The position numbers were made by a program, and so were the translations under genes. Of a DNA stretch of 6,133 nt, positions 1 through 5,732 are shown piece by piece. Source of the DNA: an uncultured Flavobacteriales bacterium (GTDB lineage: Bacteria; Bacteroidota; Bacteroidia; Flavobacteriales_D; SKUL01). The notes beneath the pieces were generated by a model. It was not told the origin of the DNA and searched no databases. It was given only the letters and a program-made list of their open reading frames with translations. The stretch spans positions 1 to 6,133 of the forward strand of contig CALDPJ010000230.1 in the NCBI GenBank assembly GCA_937911795.1. Direction: 5' to 3'. The first letter of the stretch is position 1; every line of letters starts with the position of its first letter.

Positions 1-671
1 AGGATGAAAACAACAGAATTACGATCGACGGATTTTATGACGACGTGCAGGAAGTTGGAGCAGAGGAACGCGCAGCAATGAATAAAGCACCCTTTGATCT
101 GGAAGTGTACAAAACCGATTTGGGCATCGGAGCGGAACACGGCGAACGTGATTTTACGACACTCGAGCGCACTTCCATCCGGCCCTCGCTCGACGTTAAC
201 GGCATCTGGGGTGGATACATTGCCGACGGGGCCAAAACCGTTCTTCCGTCAAAAGCCAATGCAAAAATTTCCATGCGCCTGGTGCCGAATCAGGATCCGG
301 ATAAGATTTCAAAATTGTTTACCAAACACATCGAATCCATTACTCCGGACTGTGTAATGGTGAAAGTCAGTTACCATCACGGTGCCGATCCTGCTGTAAC
401 CTCGCTCACTTCACCGGGTTTTCAGGCGGCTTCAAAAGCCATGGAAGACACCTTCGGAAAAACACCCATTCCTGTGCGTGGCGGAGGAAGCATACCAATT
501 GTGGCATTGTTCAAAAACACGCTCGGGCTGGACACCATTCTCATGGGTTTTGGTTTGGATTCCAACCACATCCATTCTCCGAATGAAAATTTTGGTCTGT
601 TCAACTTCTACAAAGGAATCGAGACCATTCCGCGTTTTTACCGGTACTTTGCCGAAATGATGCAAAAGTAA
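1..671 (+). CDS. M20 family metallodipeptidase, C-terminal half (5' truncated by window edge)
   Basis: The reading frame is open from base 3 to the TAA at 669-671 and gives 222 residues. The start and the N-terminal catalytic half are outside the window; family members are usually about 450-460 aa. Visible motifs, numbered from base 3: a GFYDDV segment (residues 10-15), which in this family closes the first catalytic part before the lid/dimerisation domain; GAKTVLPSKANAKIS-MRLVP in the lid domain; RGGGSIPI (R159 onward, codon 477-479); and GFGLDSNHIHSPNE near the C-terminus. The His in IHSPNE (codon 573-575) matches the C-terminal zinc ligand of carnosinase/CNDP-like enzymes. Known for the family: two-zinc hydrolysis of dipeptides or short peptides, usually in the cytoplasm. 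Substrate specificity cannot be read from this half. The HxD and Glu-Glu zinc/catalytic residues lie upstream and were not seen. The stop overlaps the next start (TAATG), which suggests translational coupling. Confidence 0.93.
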   Translation, partial: DENNRITIDGFYDDVQEVGAEERAAMNKAPFDLEVYKTDLGIGAEHGERDFTTLERTSIRPSLDVNGIWGGYIADGAKTVLPSKANAKISMRLVPNQDPDKISKLFTKHIESITPDCVMVKVSYHHGADPAVTSLTSPGFQAASKAMEDTFGKTPIPVRGGGSIPIVALFKNTLGLDTILMGFGLDSNHIHSPNENFGLFNFYKGIETIPRFYRYFAEMMQK

Positions 672-1138
672 TGAGCGTTCTCCGTTTCCTATTGTTGCTG
701 GCAACTGTATTGTTGCAGAGCTGTCAGTACGATGATGTTGCTATAGCCGATATCCGCAATTTCGAAATTGAGAGAATGGAGGAAAACCGGATCTTTTTTT
801 CCTTCGATGCCAAAATTATCAATCCCAATTCCTACAGCCTGAAAGTTTCGGCTACCGACCTGATGTTCGAAATTAACGGAGTGAATATGGGACTCCTTCA
901 CTTGTCTGAAGCGGTAAAAATTCCGGCCGGCAATGACGATTATATTCCGGTTCGCTCATCGGTCAGTACAAAAGATGCTGCGCAAAATGTCCTGTCAATT
1001 GTGCTGGGCTCGGTGTTCAGCAGAGCAGTGGATATCCGTTTACAGGGAGAAATTAAAGGTGGCGTTCTGTTTTTTCCGAGAAAAATTCCGATCGATCATT
1101 CCGAAAGGATTGAATGGAATGGATCGATGAATCGGTGA
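671..1138 (+). CDS. LEA14/WHy-like (LEA type 2) lipoprotein
   Basis: This 155-aa protein has a lipoprotein signal peptide: a short basic n-region (R5), a Leu-rich core (residues 6-15) and the lipobox L15-Q16-S17-C18. The mature part starts CQYDDV. Residues about 25-145 look like one beta-rich water-stress/hypersensitive (WHy) domain of the LEA type 2 family. The signs are IADIRNFEIERM at its start, alternating hydrophobic strands, the hallmark NPN (51-53, in KIINPNSYSL) and the late strand VDIRLQGEIKGGVLFFPRKIP. The molecular role of bacterial members is unknown; plant relatives are stress-associated. I infer an envelope-anchored protein. The acidic pair just after the lipidated Cys resembles the surface-export signal of Bacteroidota lipoproteins. 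The start ATG overlaps the stop of the dipeptidase gene by one base, there is no strong Shine-Dalgarno, and no better start exists nearby. It ends 20 bases before, or overlaps by 25 bases, the next gene, depending on which start that gene uses. Confidence 0.8.
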   Translation: MSVLRFLLLLATVLLQSCQYDDVAIADIRNFEIERMEENRIFFSFDAKIINPNSYSLKVSATDLMFEINGVNMGLLHLSEAVKIPAGNDDYIPVRSSVSTKDAAQNVLSIVLGSVFSRAVDIRLQGEIKGGVLFFPRKIPIDHSERIEWNGSMNR

Positions 1139-1153
1139 TCTTTTCCGAACCTG

Positions 1154-1161
1154 TATCTTTG
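1154..1161 (+). promoter_or_regulatory. Candidate Bacteroidota -7 promoter element (TATCTTTG)
   Basis: TATCTTTG is an exact match to the TAnnTTTG element recognised by the primary sigma factor of Bacteroidota. It lies just after the LEA stop codon, in the 5' region of the DUF255 gene. I see no TTG or TTTG at the expected spacing of about 19-21 bases upstream, so the -33 element is missing or degenerate. If active, the transcript would begin near 1166-1168. Starts at 1114 or 1159 would then be unusable from this promoter, and GTG 1174, TTG 1177 or ATG 1255 would be used. It may also be a chance match. Confidence 0.35.
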
Positions 1162-3279
1162 AGTAAAACCACGGTGTTGCATCATTTTAAAAATACAGCA
1201 GTATATTTTTTGTTGCTGATTTTATGCGCGTGCACACCCGCAACCGAGCAGAAAATGGCTTCGTCCAAAACTTCCAACCGGCTTATCAACGAGTCGAGCC
1301 CGTATCTTCAGCAACACGCCCACAATCCTGTAGATTGGTACCCCTGGGGAGAAGAAGCCTTTGAAAAAGCCCGCACAGAGAATAAACTGGTGCTGGTGAG
1401 CATCGGTTATTCGGCATGTCACTGGTGCCATGTAATGGAACGGGAGTCGTTTGAAAGCGATTCTGTTGCAGCCGTGATGAATGCGCATTTTGTGTGCATC
1501 AAGGTGGATCGTGAAGAACGGCCGGATGTGGACCAGATCTACATGAACGCCGTGCAACTGATGACCGGAAGCGGTGGATGGCCATTGAACTGTTTCACTT
1601 TACCCGATGGCCGACCGGTATACGGAGGCACCTATTTTCCGGCGGATCAATGGGTGAAAATCCTGCACACACTTCACGAAAGCTGGCAGCAGGAGCCAGA
1701 AAAATTCGACGCGTACGCCGAGCGGCTTACGCAGGGTGTCCGCGAAAGTGAACTTGTGCAGATCAACAACAGCGAAGATGCTTTTTCGGCTGATTCCCTT
1801 TCGGAAATGGTAGCCAAATGGAAACCAGAATTTGACCGACATTTCGGCGGACCCGATCGCGCACCGAAATTCCCGTTGCCGAACAATTTTGAATTTCTGA
1901 TGCACTACGCGCACATCACCGGCGACGAGGCTGTAGAGAATCATGTGTTGCTAACCCTCGAACAAATGGCCACCGGCGGAATTTACGATCAGATCGGTGG
2001 AGGTTTTGCGCGCTATTCGGTAGACTCGTTCTGGAACGTTCCGCACTTCGAAAAAATGCTGTACGACAATGCGCAGTTGCTGTCGCTGTACAGCAAGGCT
2101 TATCAGTACAACGCCGACCCGATATATCAGCGGATTGTAGAACAAACCTGCGAGTGGATCGACCGTGAAATGACCGCTGAAAATGGTGCCTTTTACAGTG
2201 CGCTCGATGCCGACAGCGAAGGTGAAGAAGGCAAATTTTATGTCTGGACCAGCGAAGAACTGAAATTGCTTTTTCCGGATGATTTTGATTTCGTGATGGA
2301 TCTCTACAATCATCAGGATGTGGGTATGTGGGAAGACGGAAATATCATTTTAATGCGACGTATTTCAGACGCAGAACTGATGGAACAGTATCAATTGACG
2401 GATGATGAATTGATGCAAAAAACAGAAGAAGTGAACCGTCGATTGATGTCGCAACGCGCCAAACGGGTCCGTCCGGGGCTGGATGATAAAACCCTTACAT
2501 CCTGGAACGCCCTTACCATTTCGGGACTTTGTCATGCGCATCACGCCTTTGGTAATCAGAAATACCTGGAGATGGCGATTCGCAACGGACAATTCATTTT
2601 GGAAGAACAACGCCGCGAAGATGGTGGGCTGTATCATAGCTATAAGAAAGGTCGTTCTTCGATCAACGGATATCTCGAGGATTACGCTTTCACGATTGAA
2701 GCTTTCATCGATTTATACGAAACCACATTTGATGAATCCTGGCTTTCGAATGCCGAAGCGCTGACAGAATATACGATTGCCCATTTCGCGGATGACACCA
2801 CGGGAATGTTTTACTTTACTTCTGATCTGGATCCTCCGCTGATTGCACGCAAAACGGAGATTAATGACAACGTTATTCCGGCTTCCAATTCGGCCATGGC
2901 AAAGGCGTTGTTTAAACTCGGCCATTTGCTCGGAAAAAAGGAATACCTCGACCGCTCACGACAAATGCTGCGCAACGTTGCTCCGATGATGACCGGATAC
3001 GGATCGGGTTTTTCGAACTGGGCGCAACTGATGTTGTACCATGTGCATCCGTTTTATGAAGTGGTCATCACCGGTGAGAATGCCGGAGATTTTGGGCTGA
3101 AAATGCGCGCAGCATACGGTCCGGATAGAATGGTTCTGGGAGCAACACAAAACAATACAATTCCTTTATTCGAAAATCGTTTTTTTGACGGACAAACCAC
3201 CATCTTTGTCTGCGTCAACCAGGCTTGCCAAATGCCGGTGAATACGGTTGATGATGCTTTGAAACAAATGAAACGATAG
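1159..3279 (+). CDS. DUF255 / YyaL / SPATA20-family lipoprotein: thioredoxin-like domain plus AGE-like (alpha/alpha)6 barrel
   Basis: The frame is open from ATG 1114 (721 aa; residue numbers here count from that ATG). I place the start at TTG 1159 because it gives a normal lipoprotein signal (MSKTTVLHHFKN, core YFLLLIL, lipobox L37-C38-A39-C40). ATG 1114 would add 15 acidic residues overlapping the LEA gene, although AAAGGA lies 4 bases before it. GTG 1174, TTG 1177 and ATG 1255 (no signal peptide) are alternatives. Domains: NRLINESSPYLQQHAHNPVDW (55-75), the family N-terminal signature; a thioredoxin fold with C102-H-W-C105, KVDREERPDVD (130-140), GGWPLNC (154-160, candidate cis-Pro P157) and GGTYFP (171-176); then a helical N-acylglucosamine-epimerase-like barrel with GGGF (295-298) and HFEKMLYDNAQL (311 on). 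The family is widespread, but its reaction is not established. Length fits a family of about 670-690 aa plus a signal peptide. Export would put the CxxC in the periplasm or on a membrane surface. Confidence 0.9.
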   Translation: MSKTTVLHHFKNTAVYFLLLILCACTPATEQKMASSKTSNRLINESSPYLQQHAHNPVDWYPWGEEAFEKARTENKLVLVSIGYSACHWCHVMERESFESDSVAAVMNAHFVCIKVDREERPDVDQIYMNAVQLMTGSGGWPLNCFTLPDGRPVYGGTYFPADQWVKILHTLHESWQQEPEKFDAYAERLTQGVRESELVQINNSEDAFSADSLSEMVAKWKPEFDRHFGGPDRAPKFPLPNNFEFLMHYAHITGDEAVENHVLLTLEQMATGGIYDQIGGGFARYSVDSFWNVPHFEKMLYDNAQLLSLYSKAYQYNADPIYQRIVEQTCEWIDREMTAENGAFYSALDADSEGEEGKFYVWTSEELKLLFPDDFDFVMDLYNHQDVGMWEDGNIILMRRISDAELMEQYQLTDDELMQKTEEVNRRLMSQRAKRVRPGLDDKTLTSWNALTISGLCHAHHAFGNQKYLEMAIRNGQFILEEQRREDGGLYHSYKKGRSSINGYLEDYAFTIEAFIDLYETTFDESWLSNAEALTEYTIAHFADDTTGMFYFTSDLDPPLIARKTEINDNVIPASNSAMAKALFKLGHLLGKKEYLDRSRQMLRNVAPMMTGYGSGFSNWAQLMLYHVHPFYEVVITGENAGDFGLKMRAAYGPDRMVLGATQNNTIPLFENRFFDGQTTIFVCVNQACQMPVNTVDDALKQMKR

Positions 3280-3284
3280 TTAAT

Positions 3285-4181
3285 GTGAGGTTACTTCCGG
3301 TATGTTTAATGTTCGTGTTGATCGCTTTTTCAGCACCCGCACAGATTATAGATAATTCAACAGGCATTACGTTGCTCGACGAACCGGAGTTCAATCCGGT
3401 TTTTATTCGTGCGAATAACATTGCCAGCATCTCAGGAGAGATTTCGGTAAAACGGGAATCGGATATTATCCGCTCGGCGAAAGAAACCGTGAAATATCAT
3501 TTTGACCGCGTCGGGCGGTTGGTTCAGATCGACAACATCCGAAAGGTGAACGGGGGCACCGACATTGTTTCCACCATTTACCGCTACGATTCTGATGGGA
3601 CATTGATCGATAAAATCATTTCTGACATTACCGGTGCTACCTCCTACAGCTACCGATACGATGATCAAAAAAGAATCATCAGCGAAACCTGTTCTCGAAT
3701 GGAATCTCCACGCGATACATTGAATCCTGCCGGACCAAAACGAACCGAAATTTATACCGAATCATTCCGCTATACCAGCCTCGACAATGGTGTGAAAAAA
3801 GTCACCTACAACAGCTATGACCGGCCATATCTTGAGGAGTTCAGCTACTTTGATGAACATGGTTACCTGACGGGACAGAGCCAGCGATACATCATGAACA
3901 ACAAGCGCAGCAAAACCACTTATGCGTACAACGAACGCGGAATGCTGGAACAAAAAGAGCTCATCACCGACCTTTCAAAAGCGGATACTACCCGGCTGGA
4001 TTACGAATACGACACAGCCGGAAACCTACTTTCTGCACAGGAATTCCGGAATTCAGTGCTCAACCGTAGAATCGAATTCCTTTACAAGCCAGAAACCTGG
4101 ATGCTCGACGCGCGACTTACAAAAGTGGAAGAGACAGAGATGATCCGGATCATCCGGTACAAAACCATTTTCCGCGATTAA
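3285..4181 (+). CDS. Secreted YD/RHS-like repeat protein (small, no toxin domain)
   Basis: This 298-aa protein starts at GTG 3285, five bases after the upstream stop. An ATG at 3283 runs straight into TGA in another frame, and ATG 3309 would leave too short a signal peptide. Residues 1-19 form a Sec signal peptide (R2, core VCLMFVLIAF, likely cleavage APA|Q20). The rest is a run of imperfect YxYDxxGxL units starting near residues 71, 99, 123, 161, 186, 213, 240 and 266, for example YHFDRVGRLV, YRYDSDGTLI, YAYNERGMLE and YEYDTAGNLL. The spacing is mostly 24-28 residues, as in YD repeats of RHS/teneurin beta-shells. It is far shorter than polymorphic-toxin RHS proteins and lacks both the RHS core/autocleavage motif and a variable C-terminal toxin. 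Similar short secreted proteins are common in Bacteroidota and have no known function. I infer a periplasmic or extracellular beta-structured binding protein. The short gap to the DUF255 gene suggests co-transcription. Confidence 0.8.
   Translation: MRLLPVCLMFVLIAFSAPAQIIDNSTGITLLDEPEFNPVFIRANNIASISGEISVKRESDIIRSAKETVKYHFDRVGRLVQIDNIRKVNGGTDIVSTIYRYDSDGTLIDKIISDITGATSYSYRYDDQKRIISETCSRMESPRDTLNPAGPKRTEIYTESFRYTSLDNGVKKVTYNSYDRPYLEEFSYFDEHGYLTGQSQRYIMNNKRSKTTYAYNERGMLEQKELITDLSKADTTRLDYEYDTAGNLLSAQEFRNSVLNRRIEFLYKPETWMLDARLTKVEETEMIRIIRYKTIFRD
4041..4054. repeat. Perfect 14-bp palindrome GAATTCCGGAATTC
   Basis: This is an exact dyad (7+7 bases, no spacer) centred on CCGG, inside the 3' part of the YD-repeat gene. 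A second perfect 14-bp CCGG-centred palindrome lies exactly 99 bases downstream. It may be coincidental in a CCGG-rich sequence, since no known regulator site was recognised. Confidence 0.5.
4140..4153. repeat. Perfect 14-bp palindrome ATGATCCGGATCAT
   Basis: This exact dyad, also centred on CCGG, lies within codons for MIRII near the end of the YD-repeat gene and about 80 bases before the NADH dehydrogenase start. The sequence also carries a local direct repeat (ATCCGG, 3 bases, ATCCGG) at 4144-4158. No function is assigned. Confidence 0.5.
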
Positions 4182-4192
4182 ATAATCGAGGG
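4171..4192 (+). terminator. Imperfect hairpin over the stop codon of the YD-repeat gene (weak terminator or mRNA 3' structure)
   Basis: The arms are TCCGCGATT and AATCGAGGG, with loop AAAT. There are five perfect inner pairs (4175-4179 with 4184-4188), one G-A mismatch, then two C-G pairs and one T-G wobble. The TAA stop (4179-4181) is at the loop edge. No T-run follows, so it is not a canonical intrinsic terminator. It could protect the 3' end of the upstream message or only slow transcription. Confidence 0.3.
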
Positions 4193-4207
4193 CTGCGTTA
4201 ATTACCT

Positions 4208-4215
4208 TAATTTCG
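4208..4215 (+). promoter_or_regulatory. Possible -7 promoter element (TAATTTCG) upstream of NADH dehydrogenase
   Basis: In the 52-base gap before the NADH dehydrogenase, TAATTTCG matches TAnnTTTG except for one T-to-C change. It sits 18 bases upstream of the ATG, giving a leader of roughly 10-15 bases. No convincing -33 TTTG was found. The same gap contains a duplicated TTAATT (4198-4203 and 4207-4212). This is the only promoter-like sequence in the gap. Confidence 0.3.
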
Positions 4216-4233
4216 TAGTACGCGCACAGGAAC

Positions 4234-5538
4234 ATGAACATTCCCGATTCTGAATTACCCAGACTGGTTGTTGTAGGCGGCGGGTTCGGTGGTTTGCAAC
4301 TCATCCGGAACATTCCGCCCGGTGTTTTTCAGATCGTGCTGATCGATAAACACAATTACCACACTTTTCAGCCTTTATTATATCAGGTAGCAACGGCCGG
4401 TCTCGAACCCGATTCAGTTGCTTATCCATTGCGCAAGATTTTTCAATCGCGCCCGGATTTCTATTTCCGGCTTTGTGTGGTCGACTCTGTGGACCTCGAC
4501 GAAAACTTAATTCAGACGGAAATCGGAACGCTTCAGTTCGATTATCTTGTACTGGCCACCGGATCTACTACCAACTTTTTCAATAATCCGGCATTTGAAA
4601 GTCTTTCGATGGGCATGAAAAATATTCCCGAAGCGCTGAACATCCGGTCATTGTTGCTGCAGAATTTCGAAAAAGCTTTGTTGACAACGGATCTCAAAGA
4701 GCGGGAGGGATTGATGAACGTTGTAATCGTCGGTGCAGGTCCGACCGGGGTGGAGCTGGCCGGAGCACTTGCGGAATTGCGCAAGCACGTACTGCCATCG
4801 GATTACCCTGATCTGGATTTCCGGCGAATGACGATTAATCTGGTAGAAGCCGATGAACGGGTATTGCCCGCTATGAGCCCCGAAGCCTCGAAGAAAGCAA
4901 AGAAATACCTCGAAAATCTGGGGGTGAAAATCTGGCTTAAGACGAAAGTGAAAGATTACGACGGAAAAGTGATCACCACCGACCGCAAGCCGATGAATAC
5001 CGAAACTTTCATTTGGGCAGCCGGAGTACAGGGAGCTCCGTTGAATGGGTTTGAGGCGGAACAACTCACCAAAGGACAACGCATCCACGTAGATGAATTT
5101 CATCAGATAGCCGGTGCGGAACGTGTATTTGCTATTGGTGACGTAGCCTCCATGCAATCGGAACAGCTTCCCAAAGGCCACCCCATGCTTGCACAGGTTG
5201 CCATCCAAAGCGGAAGAAATCTGGCCCGCAACCTCGTGCGATTTCACAAGGGCAAGGAACCGAAACCCTTTACCTTTAAAAATAAAGGAACCATGGCCAC
5301 CATTGGCCGAAGTCTCGCAGTCGCTGATTTACCGGCATGGAATACACAGGGAACATTTGCCTGGTTTATCTGGATGTTTGTGCATCTGATGGCATTGGTT
5401 GGTTTCCGCAATAAAATGGTCGTGTTTTTCAACTGGGCATATAATTTCTTCAACTACAACCGCGATATCCGACTCATCATCCGGCCTTTTTCACGCGAAA
5501 CCAAGTCGGTTATTCCCGACGCAGAGCTGGATGATTAA
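4234..5538 (+). CDS. ndh: Type II NADH:quinone oxidoreductase (NDH-2), FAD-dependent
   Basis: This single-subunit, non-proton-pumping enzyme oxidises NADH and reduces membrane quinone on the cytoplasmic face of the inner membrane. The 434 residues are a normal full length. Visible parts: FAD-binding Rossmann motif VVVGGGFGG (glycines 15-17, 19, 20); DKHNYHTFQPLLYQVATAGL, the characteristic NDH-2 segment after the first fold; LATGSTTNFF; NADH-binding motif GAGPTGVELAG (167 on), preceded by NVVIV; FAD-closing motif AIGDVA (300-305); quinone-site signature AQVAIQ (320-325); and a C-terminal hydrophobic/amphipathic stretch (FAWFIWMFVHLMALVGF, then MVVFFNWAYNFF) for membrane attachment. The start is the first ATG after an in-frame TAG at 4216. 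AGGA ends only two bases before it, so it is a poor Shine-Dalgarno. A 52-base gap separates it from the upstream gene, with a possible own promoter. Related flavoproteins (sulfide:quinone reductase) are less likely because their redox cysteines are absent. Confidence 0.96.
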   Translation: MNIPDSELPRLVVVGGGFGGLQLIRNIPPGVFQIVLIDKHNYHTFQPLLYQVATAGLEPDSVAYPLRKIFQSRPDFYFRLCVVDSVDLDENLIQTEIGTLQFDYLVLATGSTTNFFNNPAFESLSMGMKNIPEALNIRSLLLQNFEKALLTTDLKEREGLMNVVIVGAGPTGVELAGALAELRKHVLPSDYPDLDFRRMTINLVEADERVLPAMSPEASKKAKKYLENLGVKIWLKTKVKDYDGKVITTDRKPMNTETFIWAAGVQGAPLNGFEAEQLTKGQRIHVDEFHQIAGAERVFAIGDVASMQSEQLPKGHPMLAQVAIQSGRNLARNLVRFHKGKEPKPFTFKNKGTMATIGRSLAVADLPAWNTQGTFAWFIWMFVHLMALVGFRNKMVVFFNWAYNFFNYNRDIRLIIRPFSRETKSVIPDAELDD

Positions 5539-5551
5539 CTGTTGATTATCA

Positions 5552-5568
5552 GTTCAGTTACTCTGAAC
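5552..5568 (+). terminator. Short hairpin after the NADH dehydrogenase (weak terminator candidate)
   Basis: GTTCAG, loop TTACT, CTGAAC: a perfect 6-bp stem starting 13 bases after the ndh stop. No T-run follows. The descending arm could pair instead with a second GTTC at 5574-5577. This is weak as an intrinsic terminator, but it is the best-placed structure for ending the ndh transcript. Confidence 0.25.
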
Positions 5569-5599
5569 ACAATGTTCGAATAGTAGCCTTAGACATGTA

Positions 5600-5617
5600 T
5601 AAAATTGCGGAATTTTA
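5600..5617. promoter_or_regulatory. AT-rich dyad TAAAATT-GCGG-AATTTTA, possible operator
   Basis: This is a perfect 7-bp inverted repeat with a 4-base GCGG spacer in the intergenic region, 115 bases before the downstream ATG. The arms are entirely A/T, so it would be a poor RNA hairpin. The symmetry is more like a binding site for a dimeric regulator. Its first eight bases overlap a degenerate -7 element (TAAAATTG). No regulator family can be assigned. Confidence 0.3.
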
Positions 5618-5732
5618 ATCTGCAAAGTTACCGTTCATCCTTTACCTTGCACTTGCATTCCGGTTACAATACGCGTTTTGAGTAAGTACCGCAGTGTATT
5701 GTTGCAGCTGATGGTAAATAAAAAGATGAACG

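Larger units (their letters stand above)
5539..5732. other. Intergenic region (194 bases) with two small dyads, no gene seen
   Basis: No convincing coding region lies here on either strand. The stretch holds a hairpin at 5552-5568, an AT-only dyad at 5600-5617 and two degenerate promoter-like strings. TAAAATTG at 5600-5607 has one mismatch to TAnnTTTG and a TTCG 21 bases upstream. TACCTTGC at 5643-5650 looks like TACCTTTGC missing one T. The promoter of the downstream secreted-protein gene is probably here, but I cannot decide which string it is. Confidence 0.6.

Noticed and set aside
1..671. A complete short peptidase starting at an internal ATG (45 or 78)
   Set aside because: The frame continues upstream to the window edge with conserved family sequence (GFYDDV), so this is the truncated end of a normal M20 enzyme.
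1222..2313. Several minus-strand open frames of 110-120 codons under the DUF255 gene
   Set aside because: They are rich in His, Arg and Phe without any family motif, have no promoter or ribosome-site support, and lie opposite well-conserved coding sequence.
3285..4181. A polymorphic-toxin RHS system with immunity gene
   Set aside because: The repeat protein ends without a toxin-like tail or core cleavage motif, and the next gene is a respiratory NADH dehydrogenase, not a small immunity protein.
4648..5247. A 199-codon open frame on the minus strand inside the NADH dehydrogenase gene
   Set aside because: It is wholly antisense to a clear NDH-2 gene. The translation shows no recognisable domain, and such frames arise from the codon pattern of the real gene.
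5647..5670. A TTGCAC ... TACAAT pair resembling a sigma70 promoter
   Set aside because: The spacing is only 12 bases, and Bacteroidota primary sigma factors do not use the -35/-10 consensus of enterobacteria.
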